DNA from: Alloalcanivorax dieselolei B5
Lineage (GTDB): Bacteria > Pseudomonadota > Gammaproteobacteria > Pseudomonadales > Alcanivoracaceae
DNA: 64,000 nucleotides
Assembly: GCF_000300005.1 (NCBI RefSeq)
Contig: NC_018691.1
Coordinates: 1,364,001 to 1,428,000 of the forward strand
Direction: 5' to 3'
Part shown: piece by piece, positions 24,834 through 32,097 of the stretch
Layout: each line of letters begins with the position of its first letter
Numbering within the stretch: the stretch's first letter is position 1
Translations under genes and position numbers: made by a program
Notes under the pieces: model-generated
What the model was told of the DNA's origin: nothing
What the model saw: the letters and a program-made list of their open reading frames with translations, nothing else
Databases searched by the model: none

Positions 24834-25721
24834 TCAGTTCTGTAAACGATGCTTCATGGCCTCGGCATCCCTGGCCGGCGGTTGGCTGAACATTCGGCGA
24901 TACTCCCGGGAAAATTGCGACACGCTCTCATAGCCTACGGCAAAAGCGGCGCTGCTTGCCGACACGCCTTCCGCCATCATTAACCGGCGCGCCTCGATCA
25001 GCCGCAGTTGCTTCTGGAACTGCAGAGGTGATAGAGAGGTGACGTTGCGAAAGTGCTGATAGAAGGAGGAGTGGCTCATGCCAGCCACGGCGGCCAGGCG
25101 TTCCACCGGCAGGGGACGGGTAAACTCTGCTCGGAGCAAGGTCACGGCACGAGCTATCCTCTGCTCATGACCGTCGGGGTAGCCGAGCCGCCGAATCGCG
25201 GCGCCGTGCCGGCCGGCCAAGAGCCAGTAGTGCAGCTCTCTTACCCGTTGTTTGTGGAGTACGGGTACTGATTCCGGACGATCCAATAACTGCATCAGTC
25301 GCAGCGCGGCGTCGGCCACTTCCGTGTCGGTGGGTTGGAATCGCACGGCCGCACCCTCGGCGGCGGGGCCGGCGTGCATTTCCATGGTTAATTCGGTGAT
25401 CACCGCTGGATCCAGGTCCATGACCAGGGACATATAGGGCGTTTCGACACTGGCTTGGAGTACCTGACTGACAATCGGCACGTCCGCGGTGATCAGTAGT
25501 GAATCCCCGGCCTCGAAGATGAGTGTCTGAGTGCCCATGGTGACCTGCTTTTTGCCTTGCAGCACGAGGCAGGCCAGGGGCCGCGAAATGGCGTACTCCA
25601 GGCTGCTCGGCGTGGTCGAACGAATGGTTGTCAGCCCCGGAATCGGCGTTTGCGCCAGGCCCGTGGCGTCGGCGTGATGTGCCAGGTAACGGCGAACAGC
25701 CTCAAGCAAGGCCTTGATCAT
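24834..25721 (-). CDS. AraC-family regulator, inverted paralog of 19428-20297
   Basis: The 295-residue protein has the AraC_N domain (IPGLTTIRSTTPSSLEYAISRPLACLVLQGKKQVTMG, FEAGDSLLITADVPIVSQV) and the C-terminal DNA-binding domain (PLPVERLAAVAGMSHSSFYQHFRNVTSLSPLQFQKQLRLIEARRLMM, then AAFAVGYESVSQFSREYRRMFSQPP). More than half of the residues appear identical to the regulator at 19428, so the pair arose by duplication. It closes the desaturase-DUF1611-racemase-SDR cassette on the right in opposite orientation. The recognition helices differ at few positions, so the two may share operators. Confidence 0.9.
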   Translation of the reverse strand: MIKALLEAVRRYLAHHADATGLAQTPIPGLTTIRSTTPSSLEYAISRPLACLVLQGKKQVTMGTQTLIFEAGDSLLITADVPIVSQVLQASVETPYMSLVMDLDPAVITELTMEMHAGPAAEGAAVRFQPTDTEVADAALRLMQLLDRPESVPVLHKQRVRELHYWLLAGRHGAAIRRLGYPDGHEQRIARAVTLLRAEFTRPLPVERLAAVAGMSHSSFYQHFRNVTSLSPLQFQKQLRLIEARRLMMAEGVSASSAAFAVGYESVSQFSREYRRMFSQPPARDAEAMKHRLQN

Positions 25722-25820
25722 GGTTCGATCCTAATCGATCCGGGAAGAGTACGGCTACCGGGTTGGAAGGAACGAGCAAAGGGTATGGAGAATTCGGCAA
25801 GGCATGCCGTCTCTGCGTTG

Positions 25821-26159
25821 CTAATCGGCACCCCGGCGCTGGGCCAACTGGTTGCGGGCGAAGGATAATATTTCCCGGAGCACCGGCTCCGGGGCTTCCT
25901 CGGCGATGGCGACCAGGGCTTCCCGCATTTCGCTTTCCGTTTCCACCGACGGAAACAGAAAGAACTCCTGTAATTCCACTCCCAGCACCTTGGACATCGT
26001 CACCAGCGTGTCCAGCGACGGAAAGTATTTGCCGGTTTCCAGCCGTGAGATATGGCGGCTGTCCACACCGACGCCTTCCGCCAGATCGTTCTGGGTCAGA
26101 TGCCGGGCACGCCGCAACAAGCTGATGCGCTGGCCGATGAGTTGTTTGGGGTTCTTCAT
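25821..26159 (-). CDS. XRE-family (Cro/CI-type HTH) regulator
   Basis: The 112-residue protein has a Cro/CI HTH in its first 65 residues (IGQRISLLRRARHLTQNDLAEGVGVDSRHISRLETGKYFPSLDTLVTMSKVLGV) and a short helical tail (ESEMREALVAIAEEAPEPVLREILSFAR). The start at 26159 has GAGGAG upstream. There is no adjacent partner that would mark it as an antitoxin. The upstream 300 bp are AT-rich. Small XRE proteins of this size are frequently autoregulatory; targets are unknown. Confidence 0.88.
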   Translation of the reverse strand: MKNPKQLIGQRISLLRRARHLTQNDLAEGVGVDSRHISRLETGKYFPSLDTLVTMSKVLGVELQEFFLFPSVETESEMREALVAIAEEAPEPVLREILSFARNQLAQRRGAD

Positions 26160-26471
26160 GGCTGCTCCTCTCCTGCCGGGCAGTTCAGCAGATAGTGGAG
26201 CCTTCAAGAACGACGTTTTGTGATGATTTTTATATTAAATGTGATGTTGAACGGTTATTTGATGTGTGTAGAATGTAGATAAATGGACAAAAAGAGGCAT
26301 ATAACGCCTATTTTGTTTATTTTTTGACCTTTTTGTATCAATGGACGCCGCGTCTCAGCGGTGTTGCCGAACCGGGACAAGCGTGAAGAAGGGACGGAGC
26401 AGGTCTCTGGAGTGATCCTCTGTTGGCCTGTTATCAGAGGTTGGGCTTGGAAATGATCCTGACGTGGGGTT
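26160..26471. other. AT-rich intergenic region upstream of the XRE gene
   Basis: About 310 bases without a convincing gene. The stretch 26210-26340 is clearly AT-richer than the rest of the window and should contain the XRE promoter. A weak hairpin (AGGC at 26294, GCCT at 26306) is followed by a T-rich tract but has no gene to terminate on that strand. Confidence 0.4.
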
Positions 26472-26657
26472 ATGGGGCATGTTCGAATGGAGGTAGCCTT
26501 GGGTGGTGGCGGGGTGGCCATGGCGGCGTTCTTGATCGGCGTCGTATTGGTGGTATCGGGTTATATTCTGCTCTGGGGCATGGAGTGGTTGGAGGATTTT
26601 TATTTGATACGCCGGGAAAAACGCTTCCGAAAACGGATGCCTGGGGAGGAGGAGTGA
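26472..26657 (+). CDS. Small single-span membrane protein, hypothetical
   Basis: A 61-residue reading frame with one clear membrane helix (AMAAFLIGVVLVVSGYILLWGM) followed by a basic cytoplasmic-type tail (LIRREKRFRKRMPGEEE). The hydrophobic-then-basic layout is what real small membrane proteins show, but there is no strong ribosome site at ATG 26472; an internal ATG at 26487 is an alternative. No family is recognised and no operon partner is evident. Confidence 0.4.
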   Translation: MGHVRMEVALGGGGVAMAAFLIGVVLVVSGYILLWGMEWLEDFYLIRREKRFRKRMPGEEE

Positions 26658-26879
26658 GCCATCCGGAAGATGGGAGGGCATGGAGAACATGAGCCGGATG
26701 CCTTTATGGGCGGTTCCCGTGCAATCTAGCAGCTTCCTTTTCCCGGATCCGAGAGGTGGGTTTCATTTTCGTAACCGAGCTGGTATCCCGTAATCTCAGG
26801 CAGTGTCTTCGCCCCCCCAGGAAGCCACGATCAAAGAACTGATGATCGGGTGGAGGGGCGATGTGGTGCCGGCAATCGG

Positions 26880-27233
26880 ATGGATGACGTTATGGGCCGC
26901 TGGTGGCGTCCAAGCAAAGTGATACTGAGGCAAAACCGGGATCATCGTGGCTTCCGGTATCTTGCCGCCGAATTACAGAGCAACGGTGATCTGGTGTTCG
27001 TGGGGCAGGATCTGGGCGCGGGTGTCTCCGAGAGCCTGGGTTGTTCCGAATATGAATGGCAGTGGACGATAAAAGCCGCCGATTTGCCGAAGCTGAGGGC
27101 GGCGTTACAAACCCGCAAGCCGGTGCTGGCGGCGTTGAAGCAACGTTTTGCCGGGGATGAGTCGGTCCGGCTGTACGCGTTTTTATGCGCCTGCGCGGTG
27201 CCGTTCGAAACCTTCAGCCGGATCGGTGATTGA
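26880..27233 (+). CDS. Conserved hypothetical protein of the GQDLG/EYEW type
   Basis: The protein, about 117 residues from ATG 26880, has a well-formed alpha/beta pattern: FRYLAAELQSNGDLVFVGQDLGAGVSESLG, CSEYEWQWTIKAADLPKLRAAL, and a C-terminal ending in FETFSRIGD. I recall similar small proteins with GDLVxxGQDLG and EYEW motifs in several phyla, mostly unnamed. There is no signal peptide. The start is uncertain: GTG 26850, ATG 26880 and ATG 26892 are all in frame, none with a strong ribosome site. Function unknown. Confidence 0.65.
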   Translation: MDDVMGRWWRPSKVILRQNRDHRGFRYLAAELQSNGDLVFVGQDLGAGVSESLGCSEYEWQWTIKAADLPKLRAALQTRKPVLAALKQRFAGDESVRLYAFLCACAVPFETFSRIGD

Positions 27234-27268
27234 CCGGGAACCGGCTGTCCGGACATTGCGGTGCCTCG

Positions 27269-28273
27269 TCAATGCTCTTCGGATTGATGCGCGGTGGCGG
27301 CGCGATAAGCGCCTGGTGAGTGGCCGGTGGTTCGTTTGAAAGCGCGACTGAAAGCCGCCTGGGAGCCGTAACCGAGCCGCTCCGCCACATCTTCCACGGG
27401 CAGGCGTTCGCGGGTCAACCACTGGCTGGCCAGGCGCATACGCAGTTCGGTGACGTAGCGCAGTGGCGTGATGCCGGTCACCGCCAGGAAGCGTTCGGCG
27501 AACACCGAGCGGGATACGCCCATTTCCGCCGCCATGGATTCCACCGTCCAGTGTTGGCCGGGTTCGCGATGCAGCGCGGCGATAACCCTGCCCAGGCGCG
27601 GGTCGCGCAACGCTTCCACCCAGCCGCTGGCATCTCCGCAGCCGCATTCCACCCAGCTTCGTATGATGGCGGCGGCGACCACTTCCGCCAGCCGCGTGAG
27701 GATGCCGGCGAAGCCCGCCCGTTGCCCGCAGACCTCCTGTTCCATGGCTTCCAGGATGGGGAGCAATTCCGATTGCCGGTCCGCTTGAGGGTCAACCCGC
27801 ATCACCGCCGGCATCAATGACACCAGGGGATGCAGGGAGCCCAGATCCAATTCCATGCAGCCACTGAAAATCAAGGTATCCTGGCTGCGGCAGGTGTCCG
27901 GGTCGCAGGACTGCACGTCATCGACGGCATCGCAGAGGGCGGCGGCGTCAAAACCGGTGATGTGGCGGCACGGCAGCGCCGGTTCGGAGAGCAGGGCATG
28001 GGGGCCGTCGCGGGGCATCAACACCGCGGTGCCCTGGCTCAATTCACTTAAATCGCCATCTTCGCCACGCAAATAGGCTCGTCCCCGGGCCACGAAGTGG
28101 AAATGGGCCCGTGGCGTGCCACCCTCGCCAAAGCGCACGCCGAAAGGCGGTGTCAGCCTCAGACGATGGTAGCGCAAGCCTTGCAGCCGCATTCCCGCCA
28201 GCAATTCGCTGATCAGATCAGCGCTGGAGGAACGGGACAGATTAGATTGAGGTTCGGACGATTGATCAAGCAT
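27269..28273 (-). CDS. AraC-family regulator with cupin-type sensor domain
   Basis: The 334-residue protein has an N-terminal cupin domain (RLTPPFGVRFGEGGTPRAHFHFVARGRAYLRGEDGDLSELSQGTAVLMPRDGPHAL) and a C-terminal AraC HTH pair (WTVESMAAEMGVSRSVFAERFLAVTGITPLRYVTELRMRLA, then PVEDVAERLGYGSQAAFSRAFKRTTGHSPGAYR). This is the group that often sits beside and controls an MFS exporter or oxidoreductase. The MFS gene at 28359 is divergent, with only 85 bp between start codons, so it is the likely target. Translation upstream of 28273 overlaps that gene and is not coding. Confidence 0.9.
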   Translation of the reverse strand: MLDQSSEPQSNLSRSSSADLISELLAGMRLQGLRYHRLRLTPPFGVRFGEGGTPRAHFHFVARGRAYLRGEDGDLSELSQGTAVLMPRDGPHALLSEPALPCRHITGFDAAALCDAVDDVQSCDPDTCRSQDTLIFSGCMELDLGSLHPLVSLMPAVMRVDPQADRQSELLPILEAMEQEVCGQRAGFAGILTRLAEVVAAAIIRSWVECGCGDASGWVEALRDPRLGRVIAALHREPGQHWTVESMAAEMGVSRSVFAERFLAVTGITPLRYVTELRMRLASQWLTRERLPVEDVAERLGYGSQAAFSRAFKRTTGHSPGAYRAATAHQSEEH

Positions 28274-28358
28274 GGGAGACTTTGTGGCATGGATCGTCTG
28301 GGTTGTCCACTCTATTCTGGCGCCCTTCGTGATGCCATCTGACAAAGAAGGGAGACCC

Positions 28359-29561
28359 ATGAACAAGTCTGATACTGCGCGGGAGAACGCGAGCGCCCCG
28401 GTGACCGCCGCCTGGGGCGCGGTGATTTCCCTGACCCTGGGAGTCTTCGGGCTGGTCACCGCCGAATTCCTGCCCGCCAGTCTGCTGACGCCGATGGCCG
28501 CGGACCTGGCGGTCAGTGAAGGTCTGGCCGGCCAGGCGGTGTCCATCACCGCGGTGCTGGCGATGGTGACCGGCCTGTTTATCGCTTCGGTGACCCGGCG
28601 GATTGATCGGCGCCATGTGTTGATCGGCTTTTCCGCGCTGCTGGTGGTGTCGAATCTGCTGGTGGCCTATGCGCCCAATCTGGTCTTGCTGCTGCTGGGC
28701 CGGGTGTTTCTGGGTATCGGCATCGGTGGCTTTTGGGCCATGTCCGCGGCCACGGTAATGCGCCTGGTGCCGGAAGCTCTGGTGCCACGGGCGTTGTCGC
28801 TACTGTTCAGCGGTGTGTCGGCGGCTACGGTGTTCGCGGCGCCGCTGGGCAGCTACCTGGGTGATCAGATCGGCTGGCGGAATGTGTTCCTGCTGGCCTC
28901 CTTGCTGGGGATCCTGGCGCTGGTGGTGCAGCTCGCCACTCTGCCGCGTATGGCGCCCAATGGTCACACCCGTCTGCGTACCATGTTCGAGGTGATGATG
29001 CGGCCACGCATGGGCTTCGGCATGTTGGCCTCCTTGCTGGTATTCACCGGCCACTTTGCCTTGTTTACCTATGTCCGCCCATTCCTGGAAAACGTCACCG
29101 GGGTGGCGGTATCCGGTATTTCCGCTATTTTGCTCGGTTTCGGCGTGGCCAATTTCATCGGGACCTTCCTGGGCGGCGCGCTGGTGGAACGTAACATGCG
29201 CCTGACGCTGGCGGCGATGCCGCTGGTGATGGGCGTGGCCGGTCTGAGTCTGGCCATGCTCACCGGTACGCCGGTCAGTGACGCCATCCTAGTGGCGTTA
29301 TGGGGCATGGCTTTCGGCGCCGTCCCGGTGGCCTGGTCCACCTGGATCACCCGCACCGTGCCTGATGAGGCGGAAAGCGGTGGCGGGCTGATGGTGGTGG
29401 CGATTCAGTTCGCCATCGCGTTGGGGGCCGCCGCCGGCGGCGCGGTGTTCAACGTCAGTGGCGCCACCGGTGTATTCGCCATAAGTGGTTTGGTGTTGAT
29501 CTTCGCTGGTTTGCTGGTGTCCGTGGGGTTGCGTACCGAACCGTTGCCGGCCAAAGCCTGA
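28359..29561 (+). CDS. MFS transporter, purine-nucleoside or drug efflux type (NepI/AraJ-like)
   Basis: The 400-residue protein has twelve predicted membrane segments. It shows the family-typical opening LGVFGLVTAEFLPASLLTPMAADL with the FxxTEFxP-like signature, SVTRRIDRRHVL between helices 2 and 3, and RVFLGIGIGGFWAMSAATVMRLVP in helix 4. That last motif (GIGIGGFW) is characteristic of the NepI/YdhP purine-efflux relatives. It should export a small metabolite by proton antiport. The start at 28359 has AGGGAG upstream. It is divergent from a cupin-AraC regulator that probably controls it. Confidence 0.88.
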   Translation: MNKSDTARENASAPVTAAWGAVISLTLGVFGLVTAEFLPASLLTPMAADLAVSEGLAGQAVSITAVLAMVTGLFIASVTRRIDRRHVLIGFSALLVVSNLLVAYAPNLVLLLLGRVFLGIGIGGFWAMSAATVMRLVPEALVPRALSLLFSGVSAATVFAAPLGSYLGDQIGWRNVFLLASLLGILALVVQLATLPRMAPNGHTRLRTMFEVMMRPRMGFGMLASLLVFTGHFALFTYVRPFLENVTGVAVSGISAILLGFGVANFIGTFLGGALVERNMRLTLAAMPLVMGVAGLSLAMLTGTPVSDAILVALWGMAFGAVPVAWSTWITRTVPDEAESGGGLMVVAIQFAIALGAAAGGAVFNVSGATGVFAISGLVLIFAGLLVSVGLRTEPLPAKA

Positions 29562-29880
29562 TTCTCGGTGTTGGGTGTGGGCCGTCCGGGATGACCGGGT
29601 GGCCCGCCTGCGTTCGGGTGAGGCACTATGGCTTTATGGGGCATTCTCCGGGGTATGTCTTAAACAAAATTTTGGTCGGACCACCAGATGTGATAATTGC
29701 AGAGAACGCAGTCACGGATCACACTGGCGATGCCGCCCATGCGGAACTATTTGACGGGCAGGACACTCCAGTGGAGAGGGGAATCCGGCCGCTATCGTGT
29801 AGGCAAGCATCAGCAAGGCCGGCTCCTCCCCCAATTCATAGCAAGGCGCGAACAGAGGGCGTCGCGCCGGAGGAAAACGG
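29562..29880. other. Intergenic region before the DUF2695 gene
   Basis: The 319 bases carry no convincing gene. A hairpin with GGGCC/GGCCC outer and CCGG/CCGG inner pairs lies at about 29579-29605 just after the MFS gene; it lacks a T run, so termination is only possible. I see no tRNA or known RNA motif. Confidence 0.4.
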
Positions 29881-30192
29881 ATGGATCAAGCGGCCAAGAA
29901 AGCGCTCAAGGCTGAATTCAAAGCAAAACGGCGCGTGGCATTATGCGCTTCCTTGCCGATGCCATTGGCACAATTGAAAGCACTGTTCTCCTTTCTTGAT
30001 CGTACTGATGCCCCGCCTTGCGACCATTCCCTGACCCAGACACGGGTGTTCCTGAATCAACAGGGCCTGGCGTCGGAGCTTGTGGTGCCCTGGCTGAACG
30101 AACACGGCGGCTATTGTGATTGTGAAGTGCTGGCCAATGTCCACGATGAGGTGGGTGACTTGATCGGCTGGCACTTGGACGAGGAGCCGTGA
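29881..30192 (+). CDS. DUF2695 family protein
   Basis: The 103-residue protein matches the DUF2695 pattern: PLAQLKALFSFLDRTDAPPCDHSLTQTRVFL in the first half and VVPWLNEHGGYCDCEVLANVHDEVGD in the second. The HGGYCDCEVLANV block with paired Cys is the family hallmark and may bind a metal. No function is established. It is cytosolic. A GCCGGAGG site precedes the ATG at 29881. The next gene, an alpha/beta hydrolase, lies about 80 bp downstream on the same strand. Confidence 0.85.
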   Translation: MDQAAKKALKAEFKAKRRVALCASLPMPLAQLKALFSFLDRTDAPPCDHSLTQTRVFLNQQGLASELVVPWLNEHGGYCDCEVLANVHDEVGDLIGWHLDEEP

Positions 30193-30270
30193 GGGGGAGA
30201 GCAGAGCACACAGACGATCGTGTTAGACTTTTCTCCATCTTCAATATGTCAGCCGGAATCTCCTGTTCTG

Positions 30271-30930
30271 ATGAGTGCATCTGTTTCCCAACGTGAAACC
30301 CGTTATCTGCAAGGCCCGGTAGGGCGTCTTCGCCTGACGCTTGATCATCCTGATGACGCGCCCTGCGGTGTGGTGCTGGTGGGCCACCCTCAGCCGTTGC
30401 TGGGCGGTTCCCCCCGGCATCCGGTGCCGCATGCCCTGGCGCGGGTCTTGCGCGATGCCGGCTGGCTGGTGGTGAGACCGAGTTTTCGCGGTGTCGATGA
30501 CTCGGAAGGGGAGCACGGTGCCGGCGAAGGGGAAGAACAGGACACCCTGTTGATGATCACCGCCTTGCGTGAGGAGTATCCACGGCTCCCCTTGGCGCTG
30601 GTGGGCTTTTCCTTCGGTGCCTATGTGTTTGCCCGTGCCGCCACCAGACTGGAGGCCCGGCAGCCGGTGGACGCTCTGGTGTTGATGGGACTGCCGGTGG
30701 GACAGGTTCCGGACGGCCGCTATTACCAGCCGCAACCCATTCCCGATAATGCGCTGTTATTGCATGGCGAAAACGACGAACGGGCGCCGTTGACCGACCT
30801 GCTGCAGTGGGTTCGCCCGCAGCAACGGCCGGTGGTGGTGTTCGCCGGCACCGACCATTTCTTCAAGGGCTGTCTGCCCCGCGCCGCGGCCATGGTGGTC
30901 GGACACCTTGCCGCGATTGCCGTCCGCTGA
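30271..30930 (+). CDS. Alpha/beta hydrolase of the YuxL/CocE-like small type
   Basis: The 219-residue protein is a compact alpha/beta hydrolase: GVVLVGHPQPLLGGSPRHPV (oxyanion region), WLVVRPSFRGVDDSEGEHG, the nucleophile elbow GFSFGA (Ser about 116), catalytic Asp region LLHGENDERAP, and His in FAGTDHFFKG. This matches the COG2945 group of bacterial hydrolases with RxNFRGVGxSxG-type motifs. Substrate unknown; the protein is cytosolic. The start at 30271 fits the family length; the frame continues upstream to 30220 without a ribosome site. Confidence 0.88.
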   Translation: MSASVSQRETRYLQGPVGRLRLTLDHPDDAPCGVVLVGHPQPLLGGSPRHPVPHALARVLRDAGWLVVRPSFRGVDDSEGEHGAGEGEEQDTLLMITALREEYPRLPLALVGFSFGAYVFARAATRLEARQPVDALVLMGLPVGQVPDGRYYQPQPIPDNALLLHGENDERAPLTDLLQWVRPQQRPVVVFAGTDHFFKGCLPRAAAMVVGHLAAIAVR

Positions 30931-31122
30931 TCCCGCCGATCCATCAAGGAACGTAAAAAGTAGCCGAAACGGCATACGGGTACACTCAGGATGGCCGTGG
31001 TCACGAGCATACTGGCGAGCCCGCTTGCCCGGACTGGCGGGTTGCAGGTCATGCCCCATTCTTGTGATGGTGGTGATGACGAACCGGCGATGACCAACCG
31101 GCAGAAGAGGAAAAACCGGACT

Positions 31123-31899
31123 ATGATCGACGAGGCAGTAAGAGAAGACATTATGCGCCGTATTCGCGACGCGGAGCAGGAGCACGGGGTCCGTGTGCTT
31201 TATGCCGTGGAATCCGGCAGCCGGGCCTGGGGGTTTGCCTCCCCGAACAGTGACTATGATGTGCGCTTTATCTATGTGCACCCCCACGACTGGTATCTCA
31301 GCGTGGATCTGGAAGACAAGCGCGATGTCATCGAGTACGAGATCGTTGACGACATCGACATCAACGGCTGGGATCTGCGTAAGGCATTGAAGCTGTTCTG
31401 GAAGTCCAACCCTTCCTTCGTCGAATGGATGCAGTCCCCCATTGTTTATGTGGACGACCGTACCTTCTCCGAAGGCGTCCGCTCGCTGATGCCGGGCATA
31501 TACTCGGTGGCGAAGGGCGTGCACCACTACCACAGCATGGCCAGGACCAACTATAAGGGCTACCTGAAAGCCCAGTTGGTGCCGTTGAAAAAGTACTTTT
31601 ACGTGCTCAGGCCGCTGCTGGCGATCCGCTGGCTTGAGACCCATGGCGAACCCGCGCCCATCGAGTTCGAGCGCCTGCGTGAAACCCTCACGGATGCACC
31701 GGGGGTAAACGATGAGATCAGCAAGCTGTTGGAACGCAAGAAGCGCAGTCAGGAAAAGGAATTCGTGCCGGCGATTCCGACGTTGAACCGGTTTATCGAG
31801 AAGGAACTCTCACGCCTGGCCAGTTATCAGGAAGACCCCGCCGAACGAACCGAGGATCTGACCGCCTTGAGTCAGTTTTTCCGCTCCTTCCTGAAGTAG
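31123..31899 (+). CDS. YcgL/COG3541-type predicted nucleotidyltransferase
   Basis: The 258-residue protein has a minimal nucleotidyltransferase motif: YAVESGSRAWGFASPNSDYDVRFIYVH, with GS and Asp-x-Asp (DYD) metal ligands, plus a later acidic residue region DVIEYEIVDDIDINGWDLRKALKLFWKSNPSFVEW. The C-terminal half is helical (VHHYHSMARTNYKGYLK, KKYFYVLRPLLAIRWL). Homologs (phage T4 RNA-ligase-associated and YcgL proteins) are predicted to transfer nucleotides to an RNA or protein target; activity here is unproven. The start at 31123 was chosen because the frame upstream is atypical and AGAGG lies nearby. Confidence 0.88.
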   Translation: MIDEAVREDIMRRIRDAEQEHGVRVLYAVESGSRAWGFASPNSDYDVRFIYVHPHDWYLSVDLEDKRDVIEYEIVDDIDINGWDLRKALKLFWKSNPSFVEWMQSPIVYVDDRTFSEGVRSLMPGIYSVAKGVHHYHSMARTNYKGYLKAQLVPLKKYFYVLRPLLAIRWLETHGEPAPIEFERLRETLTDAPGVNDEISKLLERKKRSQEKEFVPAIPTLNRFIEKELSRLASYQEDPAERTEDLTALSQFFRSFLK

Positions 31900-31975
31900 C
31901 AGAGCCAGTATTGAACCATGGGATGCCATCGTACGTGATGGCGAAGGAGTGTACGTCGTCGCGTCTCCGTCTTGA

Positions 31976-31994
31976 TTTGATAATAATTATCATT
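31976..31994. promoter_or_regulatory. Fur box upstream of the TonB receptor gene
   Basis: TGATAATAATTATCA at 31978-31992 is a perfect palindrome with 7-base arms around one central A, matching the Fur consensus core (GATAAT-N-ATTATC). It lies about 105 bases upstream of the receptor start. Repression under iron-replete conditions is expected from the well-characterised Fur mechanism. Confidence 0.85.
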
Positions 31995-32097
31995 TAGATT
32001 GTTGTCGCTTTTTATGGTGCTGTTTGGGCGCCTATCCCTAATGCGCGGATTGGACAGTGTGGTGCCCTGCGGCTCCACCTGTCGTTTAAGGAATTCC

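Noticed and set aside
26294-26325. Small hairpin followed by a T-rich run
   Set aside because: The stem is only four or five pairs, and no gene on that strand ends before it.
28274-28358. Imperfect inverted repeat (CTTTGT...ACAAAG) between AraC and MFS genes
   Set aside because: Arms are short and interrupted; it does not stand out from background, though the regulator must bind somewhere here.
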